Origin: Candidatus Pelagibacter sp.
Lineage (GTDB): Bacteria; Pseudomonadota; Alphaproteobacteria; Pelagibacterales; Pelagibacteraceae
Assembly (NCBI GenBank): GCA_028222435.1
Contig: JAOIST010000001.1
Coordinates: 18,358 to 82,357 of the forward strand
Reading direction: 5' to 3'
Length of the DNA: 64,000 bases
Below are positions 45,410 to 54,470 of this stretch, one piece after another. The translations under genes and the position numbers were made by a program. Each line of letters starts with the position of its first letter. Within the stretch, counting starts at the first letter, position 1. Under the pieces are notes generated by a model. That model ran no database searches, had not been told where the DNA came from, and was given only the letters and a program-made list of their open reading frames with translations.

Positions 45410-46099
45410 ATGAATTTAAGGAAAAATATAGTCGGTGTAGAGTCAGTTGATAAAGCTTTAATTATTTTAAGTTGTTTTAAAAAAATAAATTATCCAGTTA
45501 GTCTTACAGAAATTTCTAAACTAACAAGCAACCATAAAAGTACTACATTAAGAATTATTAAATCGTTAGAAAAACATAATTATATTACTAAAGATGTTAA
45601 TGGAAAATATAGAATAGGTCACTCTATCAGCCAGATAAAAGATAACTATTCTGATCAATTAATCTGGCATGATTTAATTCATAAACAATTAGAATACTTA
45701 ACTAAAATTTCAAATGAAACTGCTTTATTTTTTGTAAAACAAAAAAATTTAAGAATTTGCATTTTAAAATCTGAACCAAATACACCGGTAAGACACAGTA
45801 TTGAAACAGGAATACCTAAATCATTAAGCGTTGGCTCAAGTGGCAAAGTACTTTCTGCCTACAGTGGAATAGATATTAAAAATAAAGATAAGATTATTAA
45901 AAATGGTTATTTAATTACATTTAATGAAGTGCCTTTACTTGCTTCTGTATCGGTCCCTTTAATAAAAAAAGATGGAGAATTGTTAGGTGCCATGACACTT
46001 ACAGGGCCCTCTACAAGATTAAGTAAAAAAAGATGTTTGTATTACGTCGGCGCGCTGAAATCTGCTGCAGTTAAAGTGCGAAGCGAATTATCTAATTAA
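45410..46099 (+). CDS. IclR-family transcriptional regulator
   Basis: A 229-residue regulator. The N-terminal winged helix (about 10-65) has GVESVDKALIILSCF and SLTEISKLTSNHKSTTLRII. The C-terminal effector domain (about 75-225) has TALFFVKQKNLRICILKSEP and the small-molecule pocket AYSGIDI. It is divergent from tctCBA and convergent (8-bp overlap) with glaH. Its likely ligand is the imported carboxylate or a product, by analogy to IclR regulators of acid catabolism. Confidence 0.92.
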   Translation: MNLRKNIVGVESVDKALIILSCFKKINYPVSLTEISKLTSNHKSTTLRIIKSLEKHNYITKDVNGKYRIGHSISQIKDNYSDQLIWHDLIHKQLEYLTKISNETALFFVKQKNLRICILKSEPNTPVRHSIETGIPKSLSVGSSGKVLSAYSGIDIKNKDKIIKNGYLITFNEVPLLASVSVPLIKKDGELLGAMTLTGPSTRLSKKRCLYYVGALKSAAVKVRSELSN

Positions 46100-46988
46100 A
46101 AAAAGTTCCTCTAATTCTAAGCAACTCTCTAGATAAACCCGTATGTTCTTGAAAAGCTTTTCTTCCGTGTAACCAAAAATAATTATTAGAAAAAATAGTA
46201 GAACCAACTGGTAAAGGAAAGCTTATTTTATTCTTACTTTCTTCCAGTGCATCAGATAGCCTTTGAAGAAATAAACCTTGCTCCATATTTTTTGGTTCTG
46301 GAAATTGATCAATATAAGAAATAGTAGGTTTACCATTTTTATCTTTCAAAAACACCGGATGCTCAACTTTATATTCAACATTTTTACTCTTAGGTGATCC
46401 CCATGTAAAATTTTGTTGTCCTACAGGATCGTTGCTTAATTCATCTAAATGTTCCCAGTCATCTAAGTGCAATATAACGCTTTCTCCACCGCTAACATTT
46501 TGTTCTTCCATTTTAGTCATGATTAACCAATCAGTTTTTTCTTTAACGTAGGTTCCATCAGTATGAAGATCTAAATTTGTGTAAGCTTTTCTAAGATATG
46601 AATCGCTACTATCTTGGTGTTTTACATAAAATCTAGCATAATATTTACCAGTCATTGAATCAAAGTTAGGATTGCCTACTAAATAAGCAAGTCCAGTAGA
46701 AAGTTTGACAAGAAAATCTTTATCAAATTTTTTATTATTAATTTCAGGTTCAACGACAACTGTTCCTGTATCCCTGTCATTTAATATCTTAACTAAAGAT
46801 TTACCAAGTTTGCCTTCAAAAACTTCGTCTACACTTTTAGCTAAAGTAAATCTAGAAAAAGGTTTGTACTCTAATGATGTAATAGTATGTTTTTTAAAAG
46901 GAAATATAAGCTTATCTAGATCACTTTCTTGAAGTATGATTACCTGAACTCGTTTAGATTTTAAATGCTGTTTAATTACAAAACTCAT
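46092..46988 (-). CDS. glaH: Glutarate 2-hydroxylase (GlaH/CsiD family)
   Basis: A 298-residue non-heme iron, 2-oxoglutarate-dependent enzyme. It resembles E. coli CsiD/GlaH across its length: LEYKPFSRFTLAK, NFDSMTGKYYARFYVKHQDS, DSYLRKAY, LILHLDDWEHLDEL-type ILHLDDWEHLDEL and NNYFWLHGRKAF. The iron site is H142-x-D144 and His274, with Arg near 287 for 2-oxoglutarate. GlaH turns glutarate into L-2-hydroxyglutarate. The next enzyme, an L-2-hydroxyglutarate dehydrogenase, is not in the window. It converges on the IclR gene of the tct locus. Confidence 0.88.
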   Translation of the reverse strand: MSFVIKQHLKSKRVQVIILQESDLDKLIFPFKKHTITSLEYKPFSRFTLAKSVDEVFEGKLGKSLVKILNDRDTGTVVVEPEINNKKFDKDFLVKLSTGLAYLVGNPNFDSMTGKYYARFYVKHQDSSDSYLRKAYTNLDLHTDGTYVKEKTDWLIMTKMEEQNVSGGESVILHLDDWEHLDELSNDPVGQQNFTWGSPKSKNVEYKVEHPVFLKDKNGKPTISYIDQFPEPKNMEQGLFLQRLSDALEESKNKISFPLPVGSTIFSNNYFWLHGRKAFQEHTGLSRELLRIRGTFFN

Positions 46989-47025
46989 TTATTGAGTTTA
47001 TCTAAAATATCTTAAAGTGTAAAAT

Positions 47026-47730
47026 CTATTGAAAACTTATTGTTACTGTTGGTTCAGCAGCATTCATGTGAGCATTTGTACAAGTGTTATGGTTTCCTTG
47101 TACTGCTGTAGATACATCGAATGCAATTGCTATACTTGGAAAATTACCTTCTTTTAAAGAAAGGCCTCCAGTAATTATTTTTCTAAAATGGAAATGCGTA
47201 TCAGCATTATTAATTGTTCCAGCTGCTGCTGTGGCAACGCCTGCGGATGTTGATCCGTTTATATGATCATCAACACTCCCTGGTGGAACATTTAATGTAA
47301 CAGATGCAGCCGTATTTCCAGAGTGAGCTTGACCTACTGCAAGTGTTGTTAAATTAGCAGCGTCGGCTGATGTTAAGCAACTGTTCGCTCCTAAAGTTGG
47401 TTCATCCTGACCAGTAATAGTAAAACTTCTATTAATTGTCATTTGCATAAAGGTATATTCTCCTGGAGGTGCCAAAGCTAAAGTTCCCATTGTCCCGGCA
47501 GCTGCTCCGGAGGCAACAGCAGCTATATCCATAGTCGCATCTGTTGTTGTTGAGATATCCACTGGGTTTAAACAATTGGCTGTCGTGCTTCCTTTTGCGC
47601 AAAGTTCAACTTTGGTAAAGTTAACTTGATATTCAGTTGCAGGTCCCTTGTTATCAGCAGAGATAACTGGATTAACAAAATAGGTGTTAATTAAAAGTGA
47701 AAAAAGCAAAAATTTATATATTTTTTTCAT
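47026..47730 (-). CDS. Secreted Ala/Thr/Gly-rich protein of unknown function
   Basis: A 234-residue protein with a signal peptide (about 1-25, ending VISA). The mature part is rich in Ala, Thr, Gly and Asn, with few lysines, unlike its neighbours. Four cysteines (VELCAKG, ANCLN, NSCLTS and NTCTNA) could form two disulfides. THFHFRKIITGGLSL near 181 is its only His-rich part. No family is recognised. It starts 2 bp after the inverse-autotransporter-type gene, so the two are cotranscribed and probably work together at the outer membrane or cell surface. Confidence 0.65.
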   Translation of the reverse strand: MKKIYKFLLFSLLINTYFVNPVISADNKGPATEYQVNFTKVELCAKGSTTANCLNPVDISTTTDATMDIAAVASGAAAGTMGTLALAPPGEYTFMQMTINRSFTITGQDEPTLGANSCLTSADAANLTTLAVGQAHSGNTAASVTLNVPPGSVDDHINGSTSAGVATAAAGTINNADTHFHFRKIITGGLSLKEGNFPSIAIAFDVSTAVQGNHNTCTNAHMNAAEPTVTISFQ

Positions 47731-47732
47731 AA

Positions 47733-48626
47733 TTATTTTCGAGTTATTACTACTGCTCCCTGTATTTCTACTGCTAAATTATTATTCCTTCTTACTTTTC
47801 CTTTCAAAGAATTTTGCATATTCTTTTTAACAAAAGCCTCTTGAGTAACAGCTCCATCTAATAAAGTTGGTTTATTTTCTTTTGGTGGATGAGTAAATGT
47901 TAACTTATAATTCCATTCATCTTCAGCCCCGTTAACACTTGAAACATCTTTATCAATGTCAAATTGAAGCGAAGAATTTAATGCCATTTCTAGAGAATAA
48001 ATATTACCTTTTGTATCTTGAGCGGCTTTTTCATTTTCAAATCTGTATCCTTGAAAATTAAATGTCGTCCAAGGCATATATGGAAGCTGAGAACTAATAT
48101 TATATTCTTGACCGCTTAAAGTTTGCTCTTTTACTCCTGATACTAATTTCATATTAGTGGCTTTTTGATAGTGATTATAATTTAAATCTAAGATTGCAGC
48201 TTTACCCTCTAAACCAAATCCAACTCTTTTATGACCCTCCTCTAAATCTTGGTCATAAAAAGTATTAGCACCAAACATCATGGATTGATCGGCGTTTAAA
48301 AATCTATAACCTAACCCTAGATTTCCAATAATTCTTTTGTCAGAGTTTATTTCTTGAGTATGAAAACTAAATTGAGTAAATAAATTTGAATTATCATTAG
48401 GTAAAATGTCTCTTACGCCAAGTATTTTAAATTCATAATTTCCATTTCCTGAGTTATCATCTCTCAGTCTAACATCAACTTCTGTAAGTCCTTCCCCAGG
48501 TATTAAATTAGAAACTGTAGTAGAAACTTTTTCTGAAATTTTGTTAAGAGAAGCACCCTTAATATCAGCGTAAGCATTTACACCAAGGAATAATGCAATA
48601 AAGCATGTAATAAAAATTTTAGTCAT
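47733..48626 (-). CDS. Inverse-autotransporter (intimin/invasin-type) beta-barrel protein without passenger
   Basis: A 297-residue outer-membrane protein. The signal peptide ends NAYA (about 1-20). The barrel has the inverse-autotransporter pattern: FTQFSFHTQEINSDKRIIGN, LGLGYRFLNADQSMMFGANT, FYDQDLEEGHKRVGFGLEGK and LDLNYNHYQ. A normal intimin or invasin continues with Ig-like passenger domains; here the protein stops soon after the barrel, with a charged tail of about 60 residues. It shares a transcript with the secreted protein at 47026. It may be a porin, an anchor, or an exporter for that partner. Confidence 0.8.
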   Translation of the reverse strand: MTKIFITCFIALFLGVNAYADIKGASLNKISEKVSTTVSNLIPGEGLTEVDVRLRDDNSGNGNYEFKILGVRDILPNDNSNLFTQFSFHTQEINSDKRIIGNLGLGYRFLNADQSMMFGANTFYDQDLEEGHKRVGFGLEGKAAILDLNYNHYQKATNMKLVSGVKEQTLSGQEYNISSQLPYMPWTTFNFQGYRFENEKAAQDTKGNIYSLEMALNSSLQFDIDKDVSSVNGAEDEWNYKLTFTHPPKENKPTLLDGAVTQEAFVKKNMQNSLKGKVRRNNNLAVEIQGAVVITRK

Positions 48627-48678
48627 GTTTTATATTTTTTTTTATAAACAAATGACCCAAAACGGTCAACATTAAAAA

Positions 48679-48996
48679 TTAACTCAATATACTTAGTAGG
48701 ATTGCTGAAAAAAGTGTAGGAATTACTAAATTTTTTTTACTTAATATAAAAATAATCACACAGATAATAAGAACTATCACTCTAATAACGACATCGGATT
48801 CTGCTAGAATTCCAGCCGGGAAGATAATCATTCTTGCTACTAGCGCTGCTAATGTAGAGTAAGCAACACAATTAAACCATTCAAAAGTTTTTGACTTTGC
48901 TTTTACTTTTTCAGATGTTAATGCGCCAGAAAATCTAGAAATAAATGTTGCTATAGATGTAACAGTAATTGCTAAAATCATAATATTAAGACCCAT
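48679..48996 (-). CDS. azlD: AzlD-family branched-chain amino acid exporter subunit
   Basis: A 105-residue, four-helix membrane protein. The ATG at 48996 is preferred because TTTAGGAGT sits 5 bases ahead of it; an upstream in-frame ATG at 49020 would lack this. TVTSIATFISRFSGAL and STLAALVARMIIFPAG are AzlD motifs. It overlaps azlC by 11 bp, giving translational coupling. With AzlC it exports branched-chain amino acids or analogues. It is the last gene of the second liv operon. Confidence 0.85.
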   Translation of the reverse strand: MGLNIMILAITVTSIATFISRFSGALTSEKVKAKSKTFEWFNCVAYSTLAALVARMIIFPAGILAESDVVIRVIVLIICVIIFILSKKNLVIPTLFSAILLSILS

Positions 48997-49690
48997 TTTT
49001 ACTCCTAAATAAAAAAGCAATAGTGCCAGCTATTAAACCTGCAAATAATATTGCCCATTCTGCAGATATCAAATAAACAATTGGCCCAAGTATTGCTCCG
49101 CCTATGACAGCAATATTCATACTTAAATTTTTCATTGCACCTGTCATCATGCAAAAAAAATAAACTGGATTAACAATCGCTAATCCAATCATCATATCTT
49201 TATTTAAATAGTCAGTTAATAAATAGCCAACAATAGTCATTATAACTGCTGTGGACCATGTTCCACAGCCAACGCCAATCCAAAAGTCTATCCGATATTT
49301 TTTATCAATTTTTGTACAAAGATCTTTTGCAATTAACCAAGATGAGATTGCGAGAAAGTGACAAGATAAATAATATTTCCACTTTGGTTGTGATTTGTGT
49401 TTAAGAATTGGAAATAAAGAAACTGTCATTGGATAAAGTCTGAAATTTACTAACCACACTGCAATAAATATGTTTACTAAGGACGCACCTAGTACTAAAG
49501 ACTCTGCCATTACTAATTGTCCCGGTAGAGCGTATGTAAAAAAACTTGAAGCAATACTTTGTTGTAAATTTAATCCCGCATCTTTTAATAAAGCTCCTAG
49601 TGCAACAAAACATGCTGCTAAAGGTATAGCAGGGCTTCTCACTCCAATATTAGCTTTGAGTCCTTTAAGAAAAATTTTCGAATTTATCAT
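48986..49690 (-). CDS. azlC: AzlC-family branched-chain amino acid exporter subunit
   Basis: A 234-residue membrane protein with about eight hydrophobic stretches. ALGALLKDAGLNLQQSIASS and FTYALPGQLVMAESLVLGAS are AzlC motifs, as is VNFRLYPMTVSLFPILKHKS. It pairs with AzlD. Its start overlaps the livF stop of the ABC operon by 4 bp, so an exporter and an importer for related compounds appear to share a transcript. Confidence 0.9.
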   Translation of the reverse strand: MINSKIFLKGLKANIGVRSPAIPLAACFVALGALLKDAGLNLQQSIASSFFTYALPGQLVMAESLVLGASLVNIFIAVWLVNFRLYPMTVSLFPILKHKSQPKWKYYLSCHFLAISSWLIAKDLCTKIDKKYRIDFWIGVGCGTWSTAVIMTIVGYLLTDYLNKDMMIGLAIVNPVYFFCMMTGAMKNLSMNIAVIGGAILGPIVYLISAEWAILFAGLIAGTIAFLFRSKNGS

Positions 49691-50472
49691 CCACCAAGGA
49701 ATAATCTTCCTACATCTGGATTTTTTAACAAGTCATCACCTTTGCCTGCGATTGCAGTCTCACCTGATACTAAAACGTATCCAATATCTGCAAACTCTAA
49801 TCCTTTTTTTGCATTTTGCTCTACTAAAATAATTGTTTTCTTTTCTGTTTTTTGAAGATCTTCTAAAATTTCAAATACCATATTAATGTATTTAGGTTCT
49901 AAACCAATTGAAGGTTCATCTACTAAAAGAACTGAAGGTTTCATAACTAGTGCTCTCGAAATCTCCAATAATCTTCTCTCACCACCCGATAAAACTTTGG
50001 CAGGTTGGTTTCTTCTATTTCTTAATCTTTCATATTTTTGAAATATTCTTTCAGCTTCTTCATAAGCTTCATCTTGTTTATCTTTTATGTATCCGCCCAT
50101 AAGAAGATTTTCTTCAACTGTCATATCAGGAAATACTGAATTGTCTTGCAAGATGTAAGCAATACCAACTTTACTTAGTTTTTCTGCAGGAGTTAATTTT
50201 GTAATTTCATTTCCTTCTAATTCAATTTTACCATCAAAAATATTTGTAAAGCCATAAATAGAATGAAGTATTGTAGATTTCCCTGCTCCGTTCGGTCCTA
50301 TTAAACATAATGACTGAGCTTTACTTACGGTCAAATCAAAGTTGTGAAGAATTTCCATTTTTCCATAGCCAGCGCTTAAACCTCTGATAGTTAGATGAAC
50401 ATCATTAGGTGATAGTTTATTAAGGTCTTCTAAACCAGGTGCTTTACCTAAAACATCATATTGATTTGCCAT
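49687..50472 (-). CDS. ABC transporter ATPase, LivF type (second Liv system)
   Basis: A 261-residue ABC ATPase. Walker A GPNGAGKST, signature LSGGERRLLEISRALV and Walker B VLLVDEPSIGLEPKYI are intact. There is a 25-residue N-terminal extension before the LivF-type strand. It overlaps the LivG-type partner by 1 bp and azlC by 4 bp. It is a separate system from livF at 36318, with a different signature-block sequence. Confidence 0.93.
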   Translation of the reverse strand: MANQYDVLGKAPGLEDLNKLSPNDVHLTIRGLSAGYGKMEILHNFDLTVSKAQSLCLIGPNGAGKSTILHSIYGFTNIFDGKIELEGNEITKLTPAEKLSKVGIAYILQDNSVFPDMTVEENLLMGGYIKDKQDEAYEEAERIFQKYERLRNRRNQPAKVLSGGERRLLEISRALVMKPSVLLVDEPSIGLEPKYINMVFEILEDLQKTEKKTIILVEQNAKKGLEFADIGYVLVSGETAIAGKGDDLLKNPDVGRLFLGG

Positions 50473-51206
50473 TACTGAGCTCCTAAATAAGCATCAACAA
50501 CTCGCTTATCATTTTTAATTTGATCAGGTGATCCTTCTGCTAGCATTTTACCGTGCGCCAAACAGAATATTTTTTGCGCCAAACTCATAATCACTTTCAT
50601 ATTGTGTTCTATAACTAATAAAGTTATTCCATAATCTTTGTTAATTGTGATCAATCTATCTATTATCCCGTTAATTAAAGTCGGGTTAATTCCAGCTGTG
50701 GGCTCATCTAATAAAAGCATTTTAGGCTCATTCATCAGAGCCATTGCTAATTCTAGTAATTTTTGTTGTCCGAAGGATAGATCCCCTGCTCTCAAATTTC
50801 TTTTTTGATAAAGACCTACAAAGTTTAAAAGAGTTTCTGCTTTCTCTGTAAGTTCAGCAGGTACTCTTGCGAAAATAAATCCTGAGTCACTAGCCTTATG
50901 ACTTATCAGCATATTCTCTACACAGTTAAGCTTTGAATAAATTCTTGTTTGTTGGAAAGTTCTTAGTAATCCAAGTTTAGCTACTGCTGGAACAGGCATT
51001 TCTGATACCTCTGTGTTATCAAAAACTATAGATCCTTTATCTATTGGATGAGTTCCTACAATAGAATTAAATAAAGTAGTTTTACCTGAACCATTAGGTC
51101 CTATTAGACCAACAATTGATCCTTGTTCTACTGCAACAGAAATATCTACGTTAGCCTGAACGCCACCAAAAGACTTACTTACACTTTTAACTTCTAAAAT
51201 ACTCAT
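50472..51206 (-). CDS. ABC transporter ATPase, LivG type (second Liv system)
   Basis: A 244-residue ABC ATPase. Walker A GPNGSGKTT, signature LSFGQQKLLELAMALM and Walker B MLLLDEPTAGINPTLI. LRTFQQTRIYSKLNCVENML is the LivG-type Q-loop. It overlaps the LivM-type gene by 4 bp. Confidence 0.93.
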   Translation of the reverse strand: MSILEVKSVSKSFGGVQANVDISVAVEQGSIVGLIGPNGSGKTTLFNSIVGTHPIDKGSIVFDNTEVSEMPVPAVAKLGLLRTFQQTRIYSKLNCVENMLISHKASDSGFIFARVPAELTEKAETLLNFVGLYQKRNLRAGDLSFGQQKLLELAMALMNEPKMLLLDEPTAGINPTLINGIIDRLITINKDYGITLLVIEHNMKVIMSLAQKIFCLAHGKMLAEGSPDQIKNDKRVVDAYLGAQ

Positions 51207-52267
51207 TTTATTTCCACCTGTGCTTTACGATCTTTTTCATCAATTACTTCACCAAATCTATCAGGGTATTTTTCTCTTAACCAACCCATTAATCCTTCTG
51301 GGAAATAAACTACGATCACAACAATTAAAACTCCTAGCGCTACATATTGCCAACCCAATATAAAAGTCCAAAGACCTTCTTTGAAGAAATGGAATAAAGT
51401 TGCGCCAATAATTGGTCCCCACAAAGTTCCTTTACCACCAAGTATTGCCATAAGAACCATGAATACTCCCATCTCTCTTCCGTCAAATGCAACATCAGTT
51501 GAGTCTATATATCCAATTAGTCCACCCATTATTCCACCAGCTAAACCACAGAAAAATGCTGAGCACATCCAACCTACAATTTTATATTTCATTGTCTGAA
51601 TACCCATTGCCTCTGCTTTATCTTCGTTATCTCTAATGGCATTTAAAATTAATCTAAATCGAGAGTCGTAAATATATTTAACAAAAATAAATGCTAAAAC
51701 TAATACAAAAAAACTTAAGAAGTAGAAAAATTTTCCTCTTGCTTCAGGATCAACTATTTCTGCAGGAAAAGGTGGAGTGGTGAAGCCTTGACCTGCCCCA
51801 ATAATTTCTATTCCTCCAGCAATTTCACCTGCCGCAATTCCTAAACCTAAAGTACAAATCGCAAAGTAATGACCTCTTAAACCTAAAATAGCATAGCCGA
51901 TTGCTCCAGCAACGAGAGTAGGAACAATAGCTGCAACTAATAAGCCGACGCCTATTCCTTGAAAATATTGCGCTGTTGTATGTACGAATGTTTTTTCTCC
52001 ACCACTTTCTGTCCATTCTGCTAACGGGAAAAACATACCCACTTGAACTGAAGCAGTAAGATACATTCCAAGACCATAGAAAAGAATGTTTCCAAAAGAA
52101 TTGTAACCCATCTCTCCACCTTGTAAATTCCAAGTCATCGCTAGAATGATTAAGACGCAAAGATATGTAAGCTGAACTTTAAAAGCAGAGAATAAAAAAG
52201 GTGCTGCCAAACCTAAGATAATTAGGCCAGAATATAATATTAAATCTTTTTGTTTTACTTTGTTCAT
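51203..52267 (-). CDS. ABC transporter permease, LivM type (second Liv system)
   Basis: A 354-residue permease with about ten hydrophobic helices. AMTWNLQGGEMGYNSFGNIL near residue 42 and LRGHYFAICTLGLGIAAGEI near 133 are LivM motifs, and LILNAIRDNEDKAEAMGIQT is the EAA loop. It starts flush with the LivH-type stop. Glycine-rich C-terminal loops (MGGLIGYIDSTDVAFDG) resemble amide or urea branched systems as well, so the substrate is uncertain. Confidence 0.92.
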   Translation of the reverse strand: MNKVKQKDLILYSGLIILGLAAPFLFSAFKVQLTYLCVLIILAMTWNLQGGEMGYNSFGNILFYGLGMYLTASVQVGMFFPLAEWTESGGEKTFVHTTAQYFQGIGVGLLVAAIVPTLVAGAIGYAILGLRGHYFAICTLGLGIAAGEIAGGIEIIGAGQGFTTPPFPAEIVDPEARGKFFYFLSFFVLVLAFIFVKYIYDSRFRLILNAIRDNEDKAEAMGIQTMKYKIVGWMCSAFFCGLAGGIMGGLIGYIDSTDVAFDGREMGVFMVLMAILGGKGTLWGPIIGATLFHFFKEGLWTFILGWQYVALGVLIVVIVVYFPEGLMGWLREKYPDRFGEVIDEKDRKAQVEIK

Positions 52268-53161
52268 TTATTTTAAATATTCCCTTTTTTTCGAAAGTTT
52301 AAATCTTCTGTAAACTAATATGAAAACTAGAAGCATAAATACCGCTCCAATTCTAAATTCTGTTCCTAAAATATAATCTGCAAATTCTTCAAAAAGTCCT
52401 AATCCCATTCCTGAGATTGCTACCGCTGGTAAATTACCAAGACCTGCAACGATGACTATCATGAAAGATCTAACTGTATAAGGTAGTCCTACATAAGGAT
52501 GAAGTGTAAGAGTGATTGCAATTAAAGCCCCGGCAACTCCACATAAAGCTGCATTGATACCAAAAGTTGCTGCATAAACTTTTTCGGTATCTACACCCAA
52601 AATTTTAGCAGCTCTAGCATTTTGTGCTGTTGCTCTTATAGCTCGTCCTAGTTTAGATTTTTTCATATATATTACTAATGCAATCGCATAGATAACACTT
52701 ATTACTGCTGCAAAAATTTTAGAATTTGGAAGAGTTACTGAATTATCAAATAACATTGTTGTTCCATACTCAGACTGTGCCACAACTACATCAGCTCCAA
52801 AAATAAAATTCATCAACTGTTGCATTACAATAGCGATACCGAATGTTGCTAAAATTGAAATAAAAAGATCTCGGTCTACGACTTTATTGATGACAAGTTT
52901 ATAAAGACCGTATCCAACAAAATACATAATTATTGGAGATACTATTACTCCCCAGCCTGGGTGAATTCCAACAAGATACATAGTGTAAGCAATGTATCCG
53001 CCAAGTATAACTAGATCACCTTGTGCAATATTAATGATATTCATTACACCCCATTGAAGAGCCATACCATATGCAATCAAAGCAAATAATATTCCAATTA
53101 AAATTCCGTCCAAAGAAGCTTGAACTATCAAGATTGGTGCTTGAAATATTAATAAATCCAT
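52268..53161 (-). CDS. ABC transporter permease, LivH type (second Liv system)
   Basis: A 297-residue permease with eight hydrophobic helices. LIAYGMALQWGVMNIINIAQ and GDLVILGGYIAYTMYLVGIH are LivH-type marks, and GRAIRATAQNARAAKILGVD is the coupling loop. It follows the intrinsic terminator at 53187-53208, so its level likely depends on read-through from the binding-protein gene. Confidence 0.92.
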   Translation of the reverse strand: MDLLIFQAPILIVQASLDGILIGILFALIAYGMALQWGVMNIINIAQGDLVILGGYIAYTMYLVGIHPGWGVIVSPIIMYFVGYGLYKLVINKVVDRDLFISILATFGIAIVMQQLMNFIFGADVVVAQSEYGTTMLFDNSVTLPNSKIFAAVISVIYAIALVIYMKKSKLGRAIRATAQNARAAKILGVDTEKVYAATFGINAALCGVAGALIAITLTLHPYVGLPYTVRSFMIVIVAGLGNLPAVAISGMGLGLFEEFADYILGTEFRIGAVFMLLVFILVYRRFKLSKKREYLK

Positions 53162-53186
53162 AAAATTATAAAATTTATAAAAGAAA

Positions 53187-53208
53187 AGCCCCTAGGAAAC
53201 TAGGGGCT
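53187..53208 (-). terminator. Internal terminator between binding-protein gene and permease genes
   Basis: A 9-bp stem AGCCCCTAG/CTAGGGGCT with a 4-base loop; on the minus strand a TTTTCTTTT tract follows. It lies 21 bp past the binding-protein stop and 26 bp before the LivH-type start. Partial termination would give more binding protein than permease, a common need in ABC importers. Confidence 0.83.
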
Positions 53209-53228
53209 ATTCAAATTATTTTAATTTA

Positions 53229-54470
53229 TTAACTTCTTTCTGACCACTTAGGCGTTGGATAGAAGAACTTATCTGAAGCCCATTTAGTAGGAGCAACAAC
53301 TTTGTTCTCACAATCATCACCTTTACATCTTACTTGAAACAAGATCATTGGCTTAGCAGTGTTTTGACCGCCAGGACCAAATTTAATGTTTCCATAGAAA
53401 GTTTGCATATCAGTATCTTTAAGTGCGTCTCTTACAGCATCTCTGTCAAAAGAGTTTGCTCTCTCAAACGCATCTTTAAATACTAATAAAGCAGCTGATG
53501 ACTCTGCAGCTTGATACGGTGGAGCATAACCAAATTCTTTTTTAAAGTCTTTGTCATACTTTTTACCACCACCAAAGAATTTATCTTTATAAGATAAATT
53601 TTTGTGCCACTGAGAAGCACATAGTGCGTACTCAGATTTCTTTCCATGTTGTTTAGAAAGTTTTGCAGCATCACAGTGTGTCATTGCTAACATAGGAACA
53701 TCAACTTTCATTTCAGATATTTGTCTGATTGCAGTTAATGCGCCTTTTGTGTGACCTGATACAACAAGTACATCTGGCTTAGTTGCTTTAACTTTAGCTA
53801 ATGTAGCTGCCATATCATTTAATTCTTTAGGTAGCTTGTCATCGATAATGATTTCAGATCCAGTTCTTTTTGCTGCATCTAAGATACCTAATCTCACGTC
53901 TTGTGAGAATGCATCTTGCTCAAATGCTTGTGCAATTCGTACTGGCTTTCCACCATTTTTTTCTACCGCTAAATCAATAGCTACTTCAAGATATTGGTTA
54001 GCTGGTGATAATACCGCGAACAAATATTTATATCCTTTTGTAAATAAAGATCTAGATGCACCATTTGCTTCAACCATAGGAATTTTATATTTCTCGGTTA
54101 CTGGTGCAATGGCTTTCGTTAAACCTGAACTGTATGGCCCAAGCATGTAATGAACGCCGTCTTGTTTAATTAGTCTTTCAGCTAACTGAGCAGCTCTTTT
54201 AGGATTTGACTCATCATCATAATAAATAATTTCAAATTTATATGATTTTCCACCAACATTTACTCCGCCCATTTTGTTAATTCTCTCAACAGCCATATTA
54301 TAACCGTTTTGAGTATGAACACCATTTGAAGAGTATTTACCTGTAAGAGATATCGCAGAACCTAACACGATGTACTCACCTTCTACTTTTGCAAAAGAAG
54401 AAGATAAAGAAACAAGTGCTAAAGTTATAGCTGAAATAGATGTAATAAATAGTTTTACTAATTTATTCAT
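53229..54470 (-). CDS. ABC transporter periplasmic binding protein, Liv type (second system)
   Basis: A 413-residue type I binding protein. The signal peptide (about 1-28) ends SSFA. The mature lobe starts YIVLGSAISLTGKYSSNGVH and has GVHYMLGPYSSGLTKAIAPV. It is longer than livK at 35136 and shares little motif detail, so it probably binds something else; DUF-like names for this branch include amide and branched-chain types. It is followed by an internal terminator and then the LivHMGF-type genes and azlCD. Confidence 0.9.
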   Translation of the reverse strand: MNKLVKLFITSISAITLALVSLSSSFAKVEGEYIVLGSAISLTGKYSSNGVHTQNGYNMAVERINKMGGVNVGGKSYKFEIIYYDDESNPKRAAQLAERLIKQDGVHYMLGPYSSGLTKAIAPVTEKYKIPMVEANGASRSLFTKGYKYLFAVLSPANQYLEVAIDLAVEKNGGKPVRIAQAFEQDAFSQDVRLGILDAAKRTGSEIIIDDKLPKELNDMAATLAKVKATKPDVLVVSGHTKGALTAIRQISEMKVDVPMLAMTHCDAAKLSKQHGKKSEYALCASQWHKNLSYKDKFFGGGKKYDKDFKKEFGYAPPYQAAESSAALLVFKDAFERANSFDRDAVRDALKDTDMQTFYGNIKFGPGGQNTAKPMILFQVRCKGDDCENKVVAPTKWASDKFFYPTPKWSERS

